Positions 34,567-41,442 of a stretch of DNA of 64,000 nucleotides are shown here, piece after piece. Both the position numbers and the translations under genes were made by a program. Every line of letters begins with the position of its first letter. Within the stretch, counting starts at the first letter, position 1. The stretch covers positions 992,001-1,056,000 of the forward strand of contig NZ_CP018335.1 in the NCBI RefSeq assembly GCF_001902295.1, read 5' to 3'. A model generated the notes under the pieces. That model ran no database searches and was not told where the DNA came from. It worked only from the letters and a program-made list of their open reading frames with translations. Origin of the DNA: Clostridium kluyveri. GTDB taxonomy: Bacteria > Bacillota > Clostridia > Clostridiales > Clostridiaceae.

Positions 34567-36468
34567 ATGAAAGTTGGTGTTAATATGGATTATAGAGTTT
34601 CAGATATGCTAAATATATCTGAACTTAAGGATTTTATGGAAAGTATCTATAATATGACAGGAGTAGCATGTGTTATTAAAGACATTCAAGGAGAAGTAAT
34701 AAATATGGTTTCCGAATATAATATGTTTGATAACTTAGAAAGTAATGATTGTCATTTCAATATACTTAATCAAATTAATAGGGGAAAAAAGGTGGCAATT
34801 CATAAGTGCAATAATGGATTGGTTTATGTAGGCATACCTATATTTATGATAAAAAAACATGTTGGAACTATATTTTTAAGCCCTGTATTTTTTAAAGAAA
34901 GTCATAGAGAACCCTTTGAAAGATGGCTAAATTTTGATGATTCGCATAAACAAGAGTATTTGGTAAATATAGAAAAAATACCTGTTATAGGATGGAGAAA
35001 ATTAAAAAAGATTATTAAATTTTTTTGCAGTTCTTCTTTAATATTAGGCAGAATAGGAGATAGAATTATTAAAGATTTAGATAAAAATGAAATGTTAAAT
35101 CAAAGTTATAGAAAGCTTTCAGATGTATATAAACGGTTGAGTATAGCACAAAATGAATTAAGATCTCAATATGATGAAATTGAAAAGATAGCCTATTATG
35201 ATCAGTTAACGGGACTGCCAAATTGGAATTTTTTTGGTATAGAAGTTGAGGATAGAATCAAAAAGAATCCTGATGAAGGATTCTCCATATTTCAAATAGA
35301 TTTGGATAATTTCAAAAATGTAAATGATATATTTGGATATGAATATGGAGATAAATTACTAAGGGAAATAGGAAATACTTTAAATTCACTACATATGGGA
35401 GTAGTTTCAAGATCCTCTGGAAATGAGTTTTTGATTTTGAAAGATAGATGTGAAAGTATAGAGAGTTTAAATGATACTGCCGAATATATCCTAAATACTA
35501 TAAGTGGACTTTGGAATTTAGATGGAAATGAAATATTGATATCAGTCAGTATAGGTATAACAGTTTATCCCAAGCATGGAGATAAGTTTACTACATTGAT
35601 TAGAAATACAGATATAGCTTTAAATAAAACCAAACTGCTGGGAAAAAATTCATATAAACTATTTGAAAAATCCATGTATGATGAAATTCTAAAAAAGGCA
35701 GAAATGGAAAAAGAGTTAAGAAGAGCAGTACAGAATAATGAATTTATCTTATACTACCAGCCCCAGGTAGACCTAAAGACTAGAAAGGCCGTAAGTTTTG
35801 AAGCTTTAATTAGATGGAAAAATCCAAAGTTGGGATGGGTTATGCCTTTAGATTTTATAAGTCTGGCGGAAGAAACGGGACTTATAGTACCTATAGGAGA
35901 ATGGGTTCTTAAGACTGCTTGTATGCAAAATAAAGTGTGGAAGAGTAAAGGATATCCCTATGATTTTATATCCATAAATGTTTCCCCTATACAATTGAAG
36001 GATAAAAATTTTTTAAATATAGTAAAAAAGATTCTAAGAGAAACTCAGTTGGAGTCACAGCATCTGGAAATAGAGATAACTGAAAGTGTTATGATGGAAT
36101 CTCTTGAGGGAAATTTAAAGGTTATAAATGAACTTAAAAGTATGGGTATAAGAGTAGCATTAGATGATTTTGGAAGTGGATATTCTTCTTTAAATTATTT
36201 AAAGAGTATTCCAATAAATACTCTTAAGATTGATAAAACCTTTATAGATGGAATATGTAAAGATTCTTATAAAGATATTATAACAGAAGAAATAATAAAG
36301 CTAGCCCATAGGATGGAACTGGAAGTAGTAGCAGAAGGAGTAGAGGGAGAGGAACAAATACAATCTTTGCGGGGAAAAAATTGTAACAAAATTCAAGGAT
36401 ATTACTTTGGAAAACCTATGCCTTCAGAACATATAGAAACTTTATTTAAAAAACAATCTGCAATATGA
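34567..36468 (+). CDS. PocR sensor - degenerate GGDEF - EAL protein (likely c-di-GMP phosphodiesterase)
   Basis: A protein of 633 residues. The N-terminal ~170 residues fit the PocR ligand-binding domain, related to PAS and often sensing small metabolites. A short coiled linker leads to a GGDEF domain whose signature is SGNEF (284-288), so cyclase activity is doubtful. The EAL domain begins with EALIRW at Glu412 and retains NVSP, DDFGSGYSSL and EVVAEGVE, all needed for c-di-GMP hydrolysis. Role: ligand-dependent lowering of c-di-GMP, with GTP binding by the GGDEF domain a possible extra input. The start is uncertain: 34567 or the ATG at 34585. Confidence 0.88.
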   Translation: MKVGVNMDYRVSDMLNISELKDFMESIYNMTGVACVIKDIQGEVINMVSEYNMFDNLESNDCHFNILNQINRGKKVAIHKCNNGLVYVGIPIFMIKKHVGTIFLSPVFFKESHREPFERWLNFDDSHKQEYLVNIEKIPVIGWRKLKKIIKFFCSSSLILGRIGDRIIKDLDKNEMLNQSYRKLSDVYKRLSIAQNELRSQYDEIEKIAYYDQLTGLPNWNFFGIEVEDRIKKNPDEGFSIFQIDLDNFKNVNDIFGYEYGDKLLREIGNTLNSLHMGVVSRSSGNEFLILKDRCESIESLNDTAEYILNTISGLWNLDGNEILISVSIGITVYPKHGDKFTTLIRNTDIALNKTKLLGKNSYKLFEKSMYDEILKKAEMEKELRRAVQNNEFILYYQPQVDLKTRKAVSFEALIRWKNPKLGWVMPLDFISLAEETGLIVPIGEWVLKTACMQNKVWKSKGYPYDFISINVSPIQLKDKNFLNIVKKILRETQLESQHLEIEITESVMMESLEGNLKVINELKSMGIRVALDDFGSGYSSLNYLKSIPINTLKIDKTFIDGICKDSYKDIITEEIIKLAHRMELEVVAEGVEGEEQIQSLRGKNCNKIQGYYFGKPMPSEHIETLFKKQSAI

Positions 36469-36511
36469 TTCTTAAACTGAAAAGAAGTGGCTATATTATC
36501 AGCCAATTCTA

Positions 36512-36545
36512 AAGATCCTCTATTTTTTAAGATAGAGGATCTCTA
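36512..36545. terminator. Bidirectional terminator
   Basis: AGATCCTCTAT / ATAGAGGATCT stem with a T/A loop between the EAL gene and the convergent small gene. Confidence 0.7.
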
Positions 36546-36585
36546 TTTAAATTACTATGAATGAGAAAATGCAAATGGAAATCCT

Positions 36586-36906
36586 TTATAACTCCCATAT
36601 ATCATAGGGAATTAATGGCAGACTTTCTAAATCACTTCCTCGATCAATATCAGGTCTTGTGGTTATAAATTCTTTTAATATAATTTCTGCTCCTCTTTTC
36701 CAGGTTTTATAACCAGTGCTTACTAATGTTATATATTTATCACCCTTTTTAATATTTTCTATAACTTCTTCTATTGGTTGATCCTGGAAGCTATCACTAA
36801 ATTTATCTTCTCCCGTTACTTCACAAACTCTAACTTTTGTGATATGTGCATCACCCTTAGTACAATTATAATTTTCATATTCTACTTTAATAATTCCATA
36901 TTCCAT
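36586..36906 (-). CDS. Hypothetical protein (DUF3892-like)
   Basis: A protein of 106 residues, starting MEYGIIKVEYENYN. It has a small alpha/beta pattern (AHITKVRVCEVTGEDK; then YITLVSTGYKTWKRGAEI), which recalls the small DUF3892 group; I am not certain of that family. The ATG at 36906 is preferred over 36924 because an AGAGGAG site lies upstream of it. No useful neighbours; monocistronic. Confidence 0.7.
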   Translation of the reverse strand: MEYGIIKVEYENYNCTKGDAHITKVRVCEVTGEDKFSDSFQDQPIEEVIENIKKGDKYITLVSTGYKTWKRGAEIILKEFITTRPDIDRGSDLESLPLIPYDIWEL

Positions 36907-37139
36907 ACTATCATCTCCTCTCATTACACTATTATACCATTTTTGCAGAGACAGCCAATATACTCTAACTATAATAATTTGACTTATTTTTCAGGGTATG
37001 AAGATAGAGATAAAATTCAATATAAATTTTTAAAATATACTTTAAAATCTAAAGGATAGCCGCAGCTCAAAATCTAAAAGGAAAATATTTTGCCATATAA
37101 ATTTTTACTGTGATGAACTGATATATTTAAAAAAAGTAT

Positions 37140-37168
37140 TGACAACCTAAGTATAAAAGTGTATAGTA
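37140..37168 (+). promoter_or_regulatory. Promoter of SAM-riboswitch leader 1
   Basis: TTGACA (37140-37145) and TATAGT (37163-37168), spacer 17. Confidence 0.7.
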
Positions 37169-37230
37169 TCTATCAACAGATATGTATGGCATCAATGGTG
37201 AAATTTTTAAAAATAGTTAAAATAAAAAAC

Positions 37231-37341
37231 TTCTTATCTAGAGAGACGGAGGGACTGGCCCTATGATGTCCGGCAACCAATATTTTTGATTAAGAATGTA
37301 TGGTGCCAATTCCAGCAGGTGTGCCTGAAAGATGAGAGAAA
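37231..37341 (+). promoter_or_regulatory. SAM-I riboswitch (S-box) 1
   Basis: The S-box blocks are present in order: CTTATCTAGAGAGAC at P1, GGAGGGACTGGCCCTATGA, CCGGCAACC, GGTGCCAATTCCAGCAGG and the closing GAAAGATGAG. A terminator follows at 37354-37392. No normal-sized gene starts behind it before the second riboswitch; only a 15-residue mini-ORF does. Confidence 0.95.
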
Positions 37342-37353
37342 ATGTGAAGATTT

Positions 37354-37392
37354 AAACTTCCTGTATGTTTTCTCATTAGGGAGTTTTTTATT
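37354..37392 (+). terminator. Terminator of SAM riboswitch 1
   Basis: AAACTTCCT / AGGGAGTTT stem with T run; expression platform of the S-box. Confidence 0.8.
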
Positions 37393-37404
37393 TGGTAGAA
37401 TTGG

Positions 37405-37457
37405 TTCACTGGATAAACTGGAGACTAATCAAATTTAAAATTTGATTAGTCTTTTTA
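37405..37457 (+). promoter_or_regulatory. Conserved hairpin-plus-terminator module, copy 1
   Basis: CACTGGATAAACTGGAGAC is followed by the strong terminator stem AGACTAATCAAATT / AATTTGATTAGTCT and TTTTT. The first part can fold as a 4-bp stem with an ATAAA loop. The same arrangement occurs at 38019, 38388 and 61474. Confidence 0.7.
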
Positions 37458-37475
37458 GTAAGGGGGAAAAATAAA

Positions 37476-37523
37476 ATGAATGAGATCTATCTTTTTTCAT
37501 ATTCCATGTATTGCTGCAAATAA
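37476..37523 (+). CDS. Mini-ORF behind SAM riboswitch 1 (15 aa)
   Basis: Encodes MNEIYLFSYSMYCCK with an AAGGGGG site 10 bases before the ATG. The same start (IY-FSYSMY--C) appears at 63930 after metQ, which shows relatedness. It could be a gene remnant or a small peptide; the good ribosome site argues that it was translated at least once. No function known. Confidence 0.4.
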   Translation: MNEIYLFSYSMYCCK

Positions 37524-37596
37524 GCTCAATCGTATTTAAAAATTTTTTAATTAAAATCAATAAATCACAAACTTCGACATTATTTTTTAAAAAATA

Positions 37597-37625
37597 TTGA
37601 CAAGGTAATTATAACAGTGTATATT
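37597..37625 (+). promoter_or_regulatory. Promoter of SAM-riboswitch leader 2
   Basis: TTGACA (37597-37602) and TATATT (37620-37625), spacer 17. Confidence 0.7.
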
Positions 37626-37690
37626 AAATATCAATAAATATGACTGATATGATTGACAGTGAATTTCAAAAGTGGTTAAAATAGAAAACT

Positions 37691-37797
37691 TCTTATCTAG
37701 AAGGACGGAGGGACTGGCCCTATGACGTCCGGCAACCAACATTTTTCATTAGAATGTATGGTGCTAATTCCAGCAGGTAGAACCTGAGAGATGAGAG
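37691..37797 (+). promoter_or_regulatory. SAM-I riboswitch (S-box) 2
   Basis: Same blocks as copy 1, nearly identical: GGAGGGACTGGCCCTATGA, CCGGCAACC, GGTGCTAATTCCAGCAGG and GAGAGATGAG. It is a tandem duplicate of the whole leader about 460 bases downstream. The next complete gene in the same direction is the sulfonate-type ABC importer at 38508. Confidence 0.95.
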
Positions 37798-37810
37798 AAT
37801 ACGAGGATTC

Positions 37811-37850
37811 AAACTTCCTGTATTTTCTTACAAGGAAGTTTTTTTATTTT
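37811..37850 (+). terminator. Terminator of SAM riboswitch 2
   Basis: AAACTTCCT / AGGAAGTTT stem followed by seven T residues and ATTTT. The repeat element is inserted directly after this T run. Confidence 0.85.
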
Positions 37851-37852
37851 AT

Positions 37853-37995
37853 CCGAACGCTACCAGTGCTAATACTCCCATCTTCTTCAAAGTGGGAGAT
37901 AAGCACTGCTATGCGCCTGGATAAGTTCTCCTAAGGTTCAGATGGAGATAAGCAGTCCCTACAGCAAACTCCACCTGAACCTAAGAATCACTTGA
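37853..37995 (+). mobile_element. TTTAT-associated repeat, 143 nt (non-autonomous IS200/IS605-like)
   Basis: Begins CCGAACGCTACC right after TTTTAT and ends CACTTGA. It has a left hairpin (TCCCA / TGGGA) and a right hairpin (GGTTCAG-TGGAG / CTCCACCTGAACC). Near-identical 143-144-nt copies lie at 44844, 47570 and 52917. It splits the leader between terminator 1 and the conserved hairpin module, which are contiguous in copies 1 and 3, so this is a true insertion. There is no transposase ORF inside and no target duplication seen, which fits IS200/IS605 biology. Confidence 0.8.
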
Positions 37996-38018
37996 TAAAA
38001 TTGAATTTAGTGAAATTA

Positions 38019-38072
38019 GTCGACTGGATAAACTAGAGACTGATCAAATCAAAAATTTGATCAGTCTTTTCT
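38019..38072 (+). promoter_or_regulatory. Conserved hairpin-plus-terminator module, copy 2
   Basis: GACTGGATAAACTAGAGAC, then the terminator AGACTGATCAAAT / ATTTGATCAGTCT plus TTTT. It is separated from its riboswitch by the inserted repeat. A decayed trace of the mini-ORF (TATTGCTACTGCTGTAAATAA) follows. Confidence 0.7.
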
Positions 38073-38287
38073 ATTTATTGCTGTATTGCTACTGCTGTAA
38101 ATAAAATAATTTAATCTCTTGTGCTAGTTAATTATTTTGGCATAATTTGATTTACAGATAGAAAAACTCCAACATAATATATTAACCTTTCATTAAAAAT
38201 GAGCAAATAATCAATGGGGATAACATATATGTCAGAGCTTCTTAATACAATATTATTTTACCATAAATATTGAAAATTTGAAAGACT
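38073..38287 (+). other. Non-coding stretch before the importer operon
   Basis: AT-rich, with a decayed mini-ORF trace at its left end and a 14-codon ORF at 38229 (MSELLNTILFYHKY) with a GGGGA site that is probably meaningless. No gene is supported. Confidence 0.4.
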
Positions 38288-38315
38288 TTATTAATCTAAT
38301 TCGTTGGATTAATAA
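38288..38315 (+). promoter_or_regulatory. 28-nt inverted repeat upstream of the nitrogenase-like operon
   Basis: TTATTAATCTAA - TTCG - TTGGATTAATAA gives a 12-bp arm on each side with a single G-T mismatch. It lies about 190 bases upstream of the first gene and could be an operator for a dimeric regulator. Confidence 0.45.
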
Positions 38316-38387
38316 TCAAAATAATGAAAATACATGTGTTAATTTTAATAGCACAAGATATAAATTTAATATGTTTTTGATGATTAT

Positions 38388-38458
38388 GATTGACTAGATA
38401 AACTAGAGATCTGGGAAACTTAAATATTTTTGTATTAGTTTTCTTGGTCTCTTTTATT
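38388..38458 (+). promoter_or_regulatory. Conserved hairpin-plus-terminator module, copy 4 (before the importer)
   Basis: GACTAGATAAACTAGAGA is followed by a terminator in which AGATCTGGGAAACT pairs with AGTTTTCTTGGTCT at 13 of 14 positions and a T run follows. It resembles modules 1-3 but has no riboswitch directly in front. It ends 50 bases before the ATP-binding gene, so it probably controls the operon. Confidence 0.65.
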
Positions 38459-38507
38459 TAATGAGAATTTAATAGAAATACAAAAAATAAATACAGGGGG
38501 TTTCGTA

Positions 38508-39377
38508 ATGAGTCAAGAAGCGGTTCAAGCTATTTTAAAACCTGATTTCAGCACTGATGTTAAATTGCAAGTTAAAAATATTACAAAAAAATTTATTATA
38601 AGAAAAAAGCAAGGCGGGGAATATTCTACTGTAACTATACTAGACAATATAAGTCTTGAAGTGAAAAAAGGGGAATTTCTTGTAATTGTTGGGCCAAGCG
38701 GTTGCGGTAAGACCACGCTCCTTGATATTTTTGGCGGACTTTCCAAACCAACAGAGGGTACTGTAAGTATTGATGGTGAAATCGTAGATGAACCTGATTT
38801 GAACAGGGGAATAGTTTTTCAACAGTATGCACTGTTTCCATGGCTTACAGCTGCCGAGAATGTGGGATTTGTACTAGAAAGTCAAAATGTTAAGAAAAAG
38901 GAACGGGATAAAATTGTAGATGAACTTTTAGAATTGGTAGGACTTTCAGGTTTTAAAAATCATTACCCACACCAATTGAGCGGAGGAATGAAGCAGAGAG
39001 CAGCCATTGCAAGAGCATTGTCCTTTGAGCCTGATATACTGCTCATGGATGAACCTTTTGGAGCTCTTGATTCTCTTACCAGGGAAATTCTACAAAGAGA
39101 GCTTCTTAGAATAAGAAACAAGACAGGCAAGACCATAATATTTATCACTCATAGCATTGATGAAGCTGTTTTTCTTGCGGACAGGGTGGTAGTTATGACG
39201 GTTAGACCAGGAACTATAAAGAAAATTGTAAAAATACCACTGTCCCGCTGTTCCAGACTGGAAAATGAGGATATTAGATCCACAGGGGAATTTGTACAAA
39301 CACGTCAAAATTTATGGGCATTGATAAAAGAAGAGGTTTTTAAAAGTCAGAAATATTCTAAAGAAGAAAGGAAGTGA
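38508..39377 (+). CDS. Sulfonate/nitrate/taurine-type ABC transporter, ATP-binding protein
   Basis: A protein of 289 residues of the SsuB/TauB family: Walker A GPSGCGKTTLLD, Q loop GIVFQQYALFPWL, signature LSGGMKQRAAIARA, Walker B LLMDEPFGALD and the ITHSIDEAVFLADRV segment. It powers uptake of a small organic anion or sulfur compound. GGGGG site before the ATG. First gene of an operon that continues with the permease, the binding protein, and then the nitrogenase-like reductase genes, which ties the imported compound to the reductase. Substrate unknown. Confidence 0.9.
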   Translation: MSQEAVQAILKPDFSTDVKLQVKNITKKFIIRKKQGGEYSTVTILDNISLEVKKGEFLVIVGPSGCGKTTLLDIFGGLSKPTEGTVSIDGEIVDEPDLNRGIVFQQYALFPWLTAAENVGFVLESQNVKKKERDKIVDELLELVGLSGFKNHYPHQLSGGMKQRAAIARALSFEPDILLMDEPFGALDSLTREILQRELLRIRNKTGKTIIFITHSIDEAVFLADRVVVMTVRPGTIKKIVKIPLSRCSRLENEDIRSTGEFVQTRQNLWALIKEEVFKSQKYSKEERK

Positions 39378-39381
39378 TAAG

Positions 39382-40197
39382 ATGCAAAAAGAAGTTCATT
39401 TTTCAGAGATAAGACCAGGAGTCGAGAAAGTTAAATCCAAATTTATAAATGTCTATCAGCGAACTATTGTTATTATTGTTGTTTTAGCTATATGGGAGGT
39501 TGCACCCCGATTCAATTTAATTGATCCCGTATTTATACCGCCTCCATCTGCAATAGTATCTGCCCTAGTGAAATTGATTTTGTCCAATGAACTGATAAAA
39601 TTGATAGCTGCTAGTATGCAAAGAGCAGTAATTGGTTATGCTATAGCAGTTGTTTTGGCTATTCCATTGGGATTCCTTGTGGGGTGGTTTAAAAAATTTG
39701 AAAAGTATATGGATCCATTGTTCCAGACTTTACGTCAGGTCAACACCATGACTATTTTGCCTTTATTTATTCTGCTGCTGGGGATAGGCGAGGCTTCAAA
39801 AATAGCTATGATAGCTTTTGCAAGTTTTTGGTCTACTTTCATGAATACAGTGAGTGCAGTTAAAGGTGTCGACCCGCTGTATATAAAATGTGCCAGATCA
39901 ATAAAGCTCTCCAACAGTAAAATATTTAGAAAGGTGGTTTTGCCATCAGCCATCCCGTCTATTTTTACTGGATTAAGATATAGTGCCTCTGTAGCACTTC
40001 TATTATTGATAACCACTGAAATGTTAGGTGGTACCAGTGGACTTGGATATGCAATTACCAATTGGCAGATGCTTTTTCAGACGGATAAAATGTGGGCAGG
40101 CATTGTTACAATGGCCGTAATTGGATTGATTATAAATAATATTTTTGTGTGGTTTGAAAAGAGATTGACCTATTGGAAGTATGATTTCCATCAGTAA
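39382..40197 (+). CDS. Sulfonate/nitrate/taurine-type ABC transporter, permease
   Basis: A protein of 271 residues with about six membrane segments and the cytoplasmic EAA loop (CARSIKLSNSKIFRKVVLP, followed by SAIPSIFTGLRYS). It belongs to the SsuC/TauC permease group. It starts four bases after the ATPase gene stop, so the two are co-translated. Partner of the ATPase and of the lipoprotein encoded next. Confidence 0.9.
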   Translation: MQKEVHFSEIRPGVEKVKSKFINVYQRTIVIIVVLAIWEVAPRFNLIDPVFIPPPSAIVSALVKLILSNELIKLIAASMQRAVIGYAIAVVLAIPLGFLVGWFKKFEKYMDPLFQTLRQVNTMTILPLFILLLGIGEASKIAMIAFASFWSTFMNTVSAVKGVDPLYIKCARSIKLSNSKIFRKVVLPSAIPSIFTGLRYSASVALLLLITTEMLGGTSGLGYAITNWQMLFQTDKMWAGIVTMAVIGLIINNIFVWFEKRLTYWKYDFHQ

Positions 40198-40234
40198 ACT
40201 AGAGTTTAAATTATAAAGCAGAGGAGTTATTATT

Positions 40235-41290
40235 ATGAAAAAAAAATTTAAATTTTTAACGCCGCTTAAAATTGTATCAGTTTTTGTAGTATTGGTATTA
40301 GGATTAACAGCATGTGGAACAAGCAGTGCAGGGAATTCAACATCGAATAAAAAAACAGCAGCATCGGGGAAAGTAACTACTGTAAATGTAGCTGGATATT
40401 GGGGGGCAGGAGGTCTTACTACCTATGATCCACTAATAGTTGCACAAAAGCTGGGATATTTTAAAAACATCAAAATTGTAGATTCCAGTGTACCAGTAGG
40501 GGCTGATACACTAGCAGCTCTTACATCCGGACGTGTTCAGGCAGCTCATCTCCAGTATTCAATTGCTATAAGTGCTGTGGCAAAAGGTGCAAAGTTAAAA
40601 GCAGTTGCAGCTGCACATGGCGGACAAAATACTTCTAATCTACATTTCTATGTACCAAAAGATAGTCAGATTAATGGTCCCGAGGATTTAAAGGGCAAGT
40701 CAATTGGTGGTATTAGGATTGGCGATTCTGCATATTATGGTCTTTCGGATTGGCTGAAAAAAGGTGGAGTATCAATAAATGATGTTAAATTTGTTACAGT
40801 ACAACCAGGTGAGACATTTCAGGTATTGGAGAAAAATCAATTAGCAGGAGTAGGAACCTGGTCAGATTTTGAACAAAAACCTATAGAAGAATCAGGTAAA
40901 TATCGTGTGCTATTTACTGTATATGATCTTTTTCCAAAAGGACTTATTCACTGTGGGTTGTTTCTCAACCAGAAGTTTATAGATGAAAATCCTGAAGCAG
41001 TTAAAGAACTTACTGTTGGCTTTGAAAAGGCAAATACCTGGCTTCAGGAAAATCCAGAAAAAGGTAAAGAGCTGCATGTTCAAATCGCAAAAGAAAGAGG
41101 ATTGGATTCATCTGCAATAGAAAAATATTATTCTGTAGTTGATATTAGACCTCACTCACTGGCAAAAAATAGCGATGCCCAATATTTTATAGATAAATTG
41201 GAGGAATATGACTATATACCAAAAGGAAAAGTTAAAGTGTCAGATGTACTTACAAATGAGTTTAACCCTTATGATAGTAAAAGTGAGTAA
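40235..41290 (+). CDS. Substrate-binding lipoprotein of the sulfonate-type importer
   Basis: A protein of 351 residues. Signal peptide with lipobox LTACGT, a Ser/Thr/Asn-rich tether, then an NMT1/SsuA-like two-lobe binding domain (YDPLIVAQKLGYFKNIKIV; ALTSGRVQAAHLQYSIAIS; GPEDLKGKSIGGIRIG). The family takes up sulfonates, nitrate, taurine or pyrimidine precursors; here the SAM riboswitches upstream and the reductase genes downstream point to an organosulfur compound, which is inference. GAGGAG site. A thiW-like remnant begins right after the stop codon. Confidence 0.88.
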   Translation: MKKKFKFLTPLKIVSVFVVLVLGLTACGTSSAGNSTSNKKTAASGKVTTVNVAGYWGAGGLTTYDPLIVAQKLGYFKNIKIVDSSVPVGADTLAALTSGRVQAAHLQYSIAISAVAKGAKLKAVAAAHGGQNTSNLHFYVPKDSQINGPEDLKGKSIGGIRIGDSAYYGLSDWLKKGGVSINDVKFVTVQPGETFQVLEKNQLAGVGTWSDFEQKPIEESGKYRVLFTVYDLFPKGLIHCGLFLNQKFIDENPEAVKELTVGFEKANTWLQENPEKGKELHVQIAKERGLDSSAIEKYYSVVDIRPHSLAKNSDAQYFIDKLEEYDYIPKGKVKVSDVLTNEFNPYDSKSE

Positions 41291-41393
41291 TATTTTGGGT
41301 GTAGGAACTCTATTGGCTTTCCCGGGCAGCATAATAGGAGCCATAGTGGCCTATCCGATGGCAAGTTTCTTGATTTCATTTGCTTTAGTTTAA
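41289..41393 (+). pseudogene. Remnant of an ECF S-component gene (ThiW-like)
   Basis: After the binding-protein stop codon, the +3 frame relative to 41208 encodes NILGVGTLLAFPGSI followed by IGAIVAYPMASFLIS and a stop. This reads like two parts of a thiamine-precursor S component (ThiW: an AFPGS segment and a terminal IGAI-YP segment) joined by an internal deletion. There is no start codon or ribosome site of its own. Short match by eye only. Confidence 0.4.
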
Positions 41394-41442
41394 TTTTATT
41401 TTAAAAATAAAATTCAATATAAAATGTAGGGAGGATATTATT

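Noticed and set aside
41208..41393. Separate membrane-protein gene of 61 codons starting at 41208
   Set aside because: The first 27 codons are the binding-protein gene read in another frame with no ribosome site; only the tail looks like a gene remnant.
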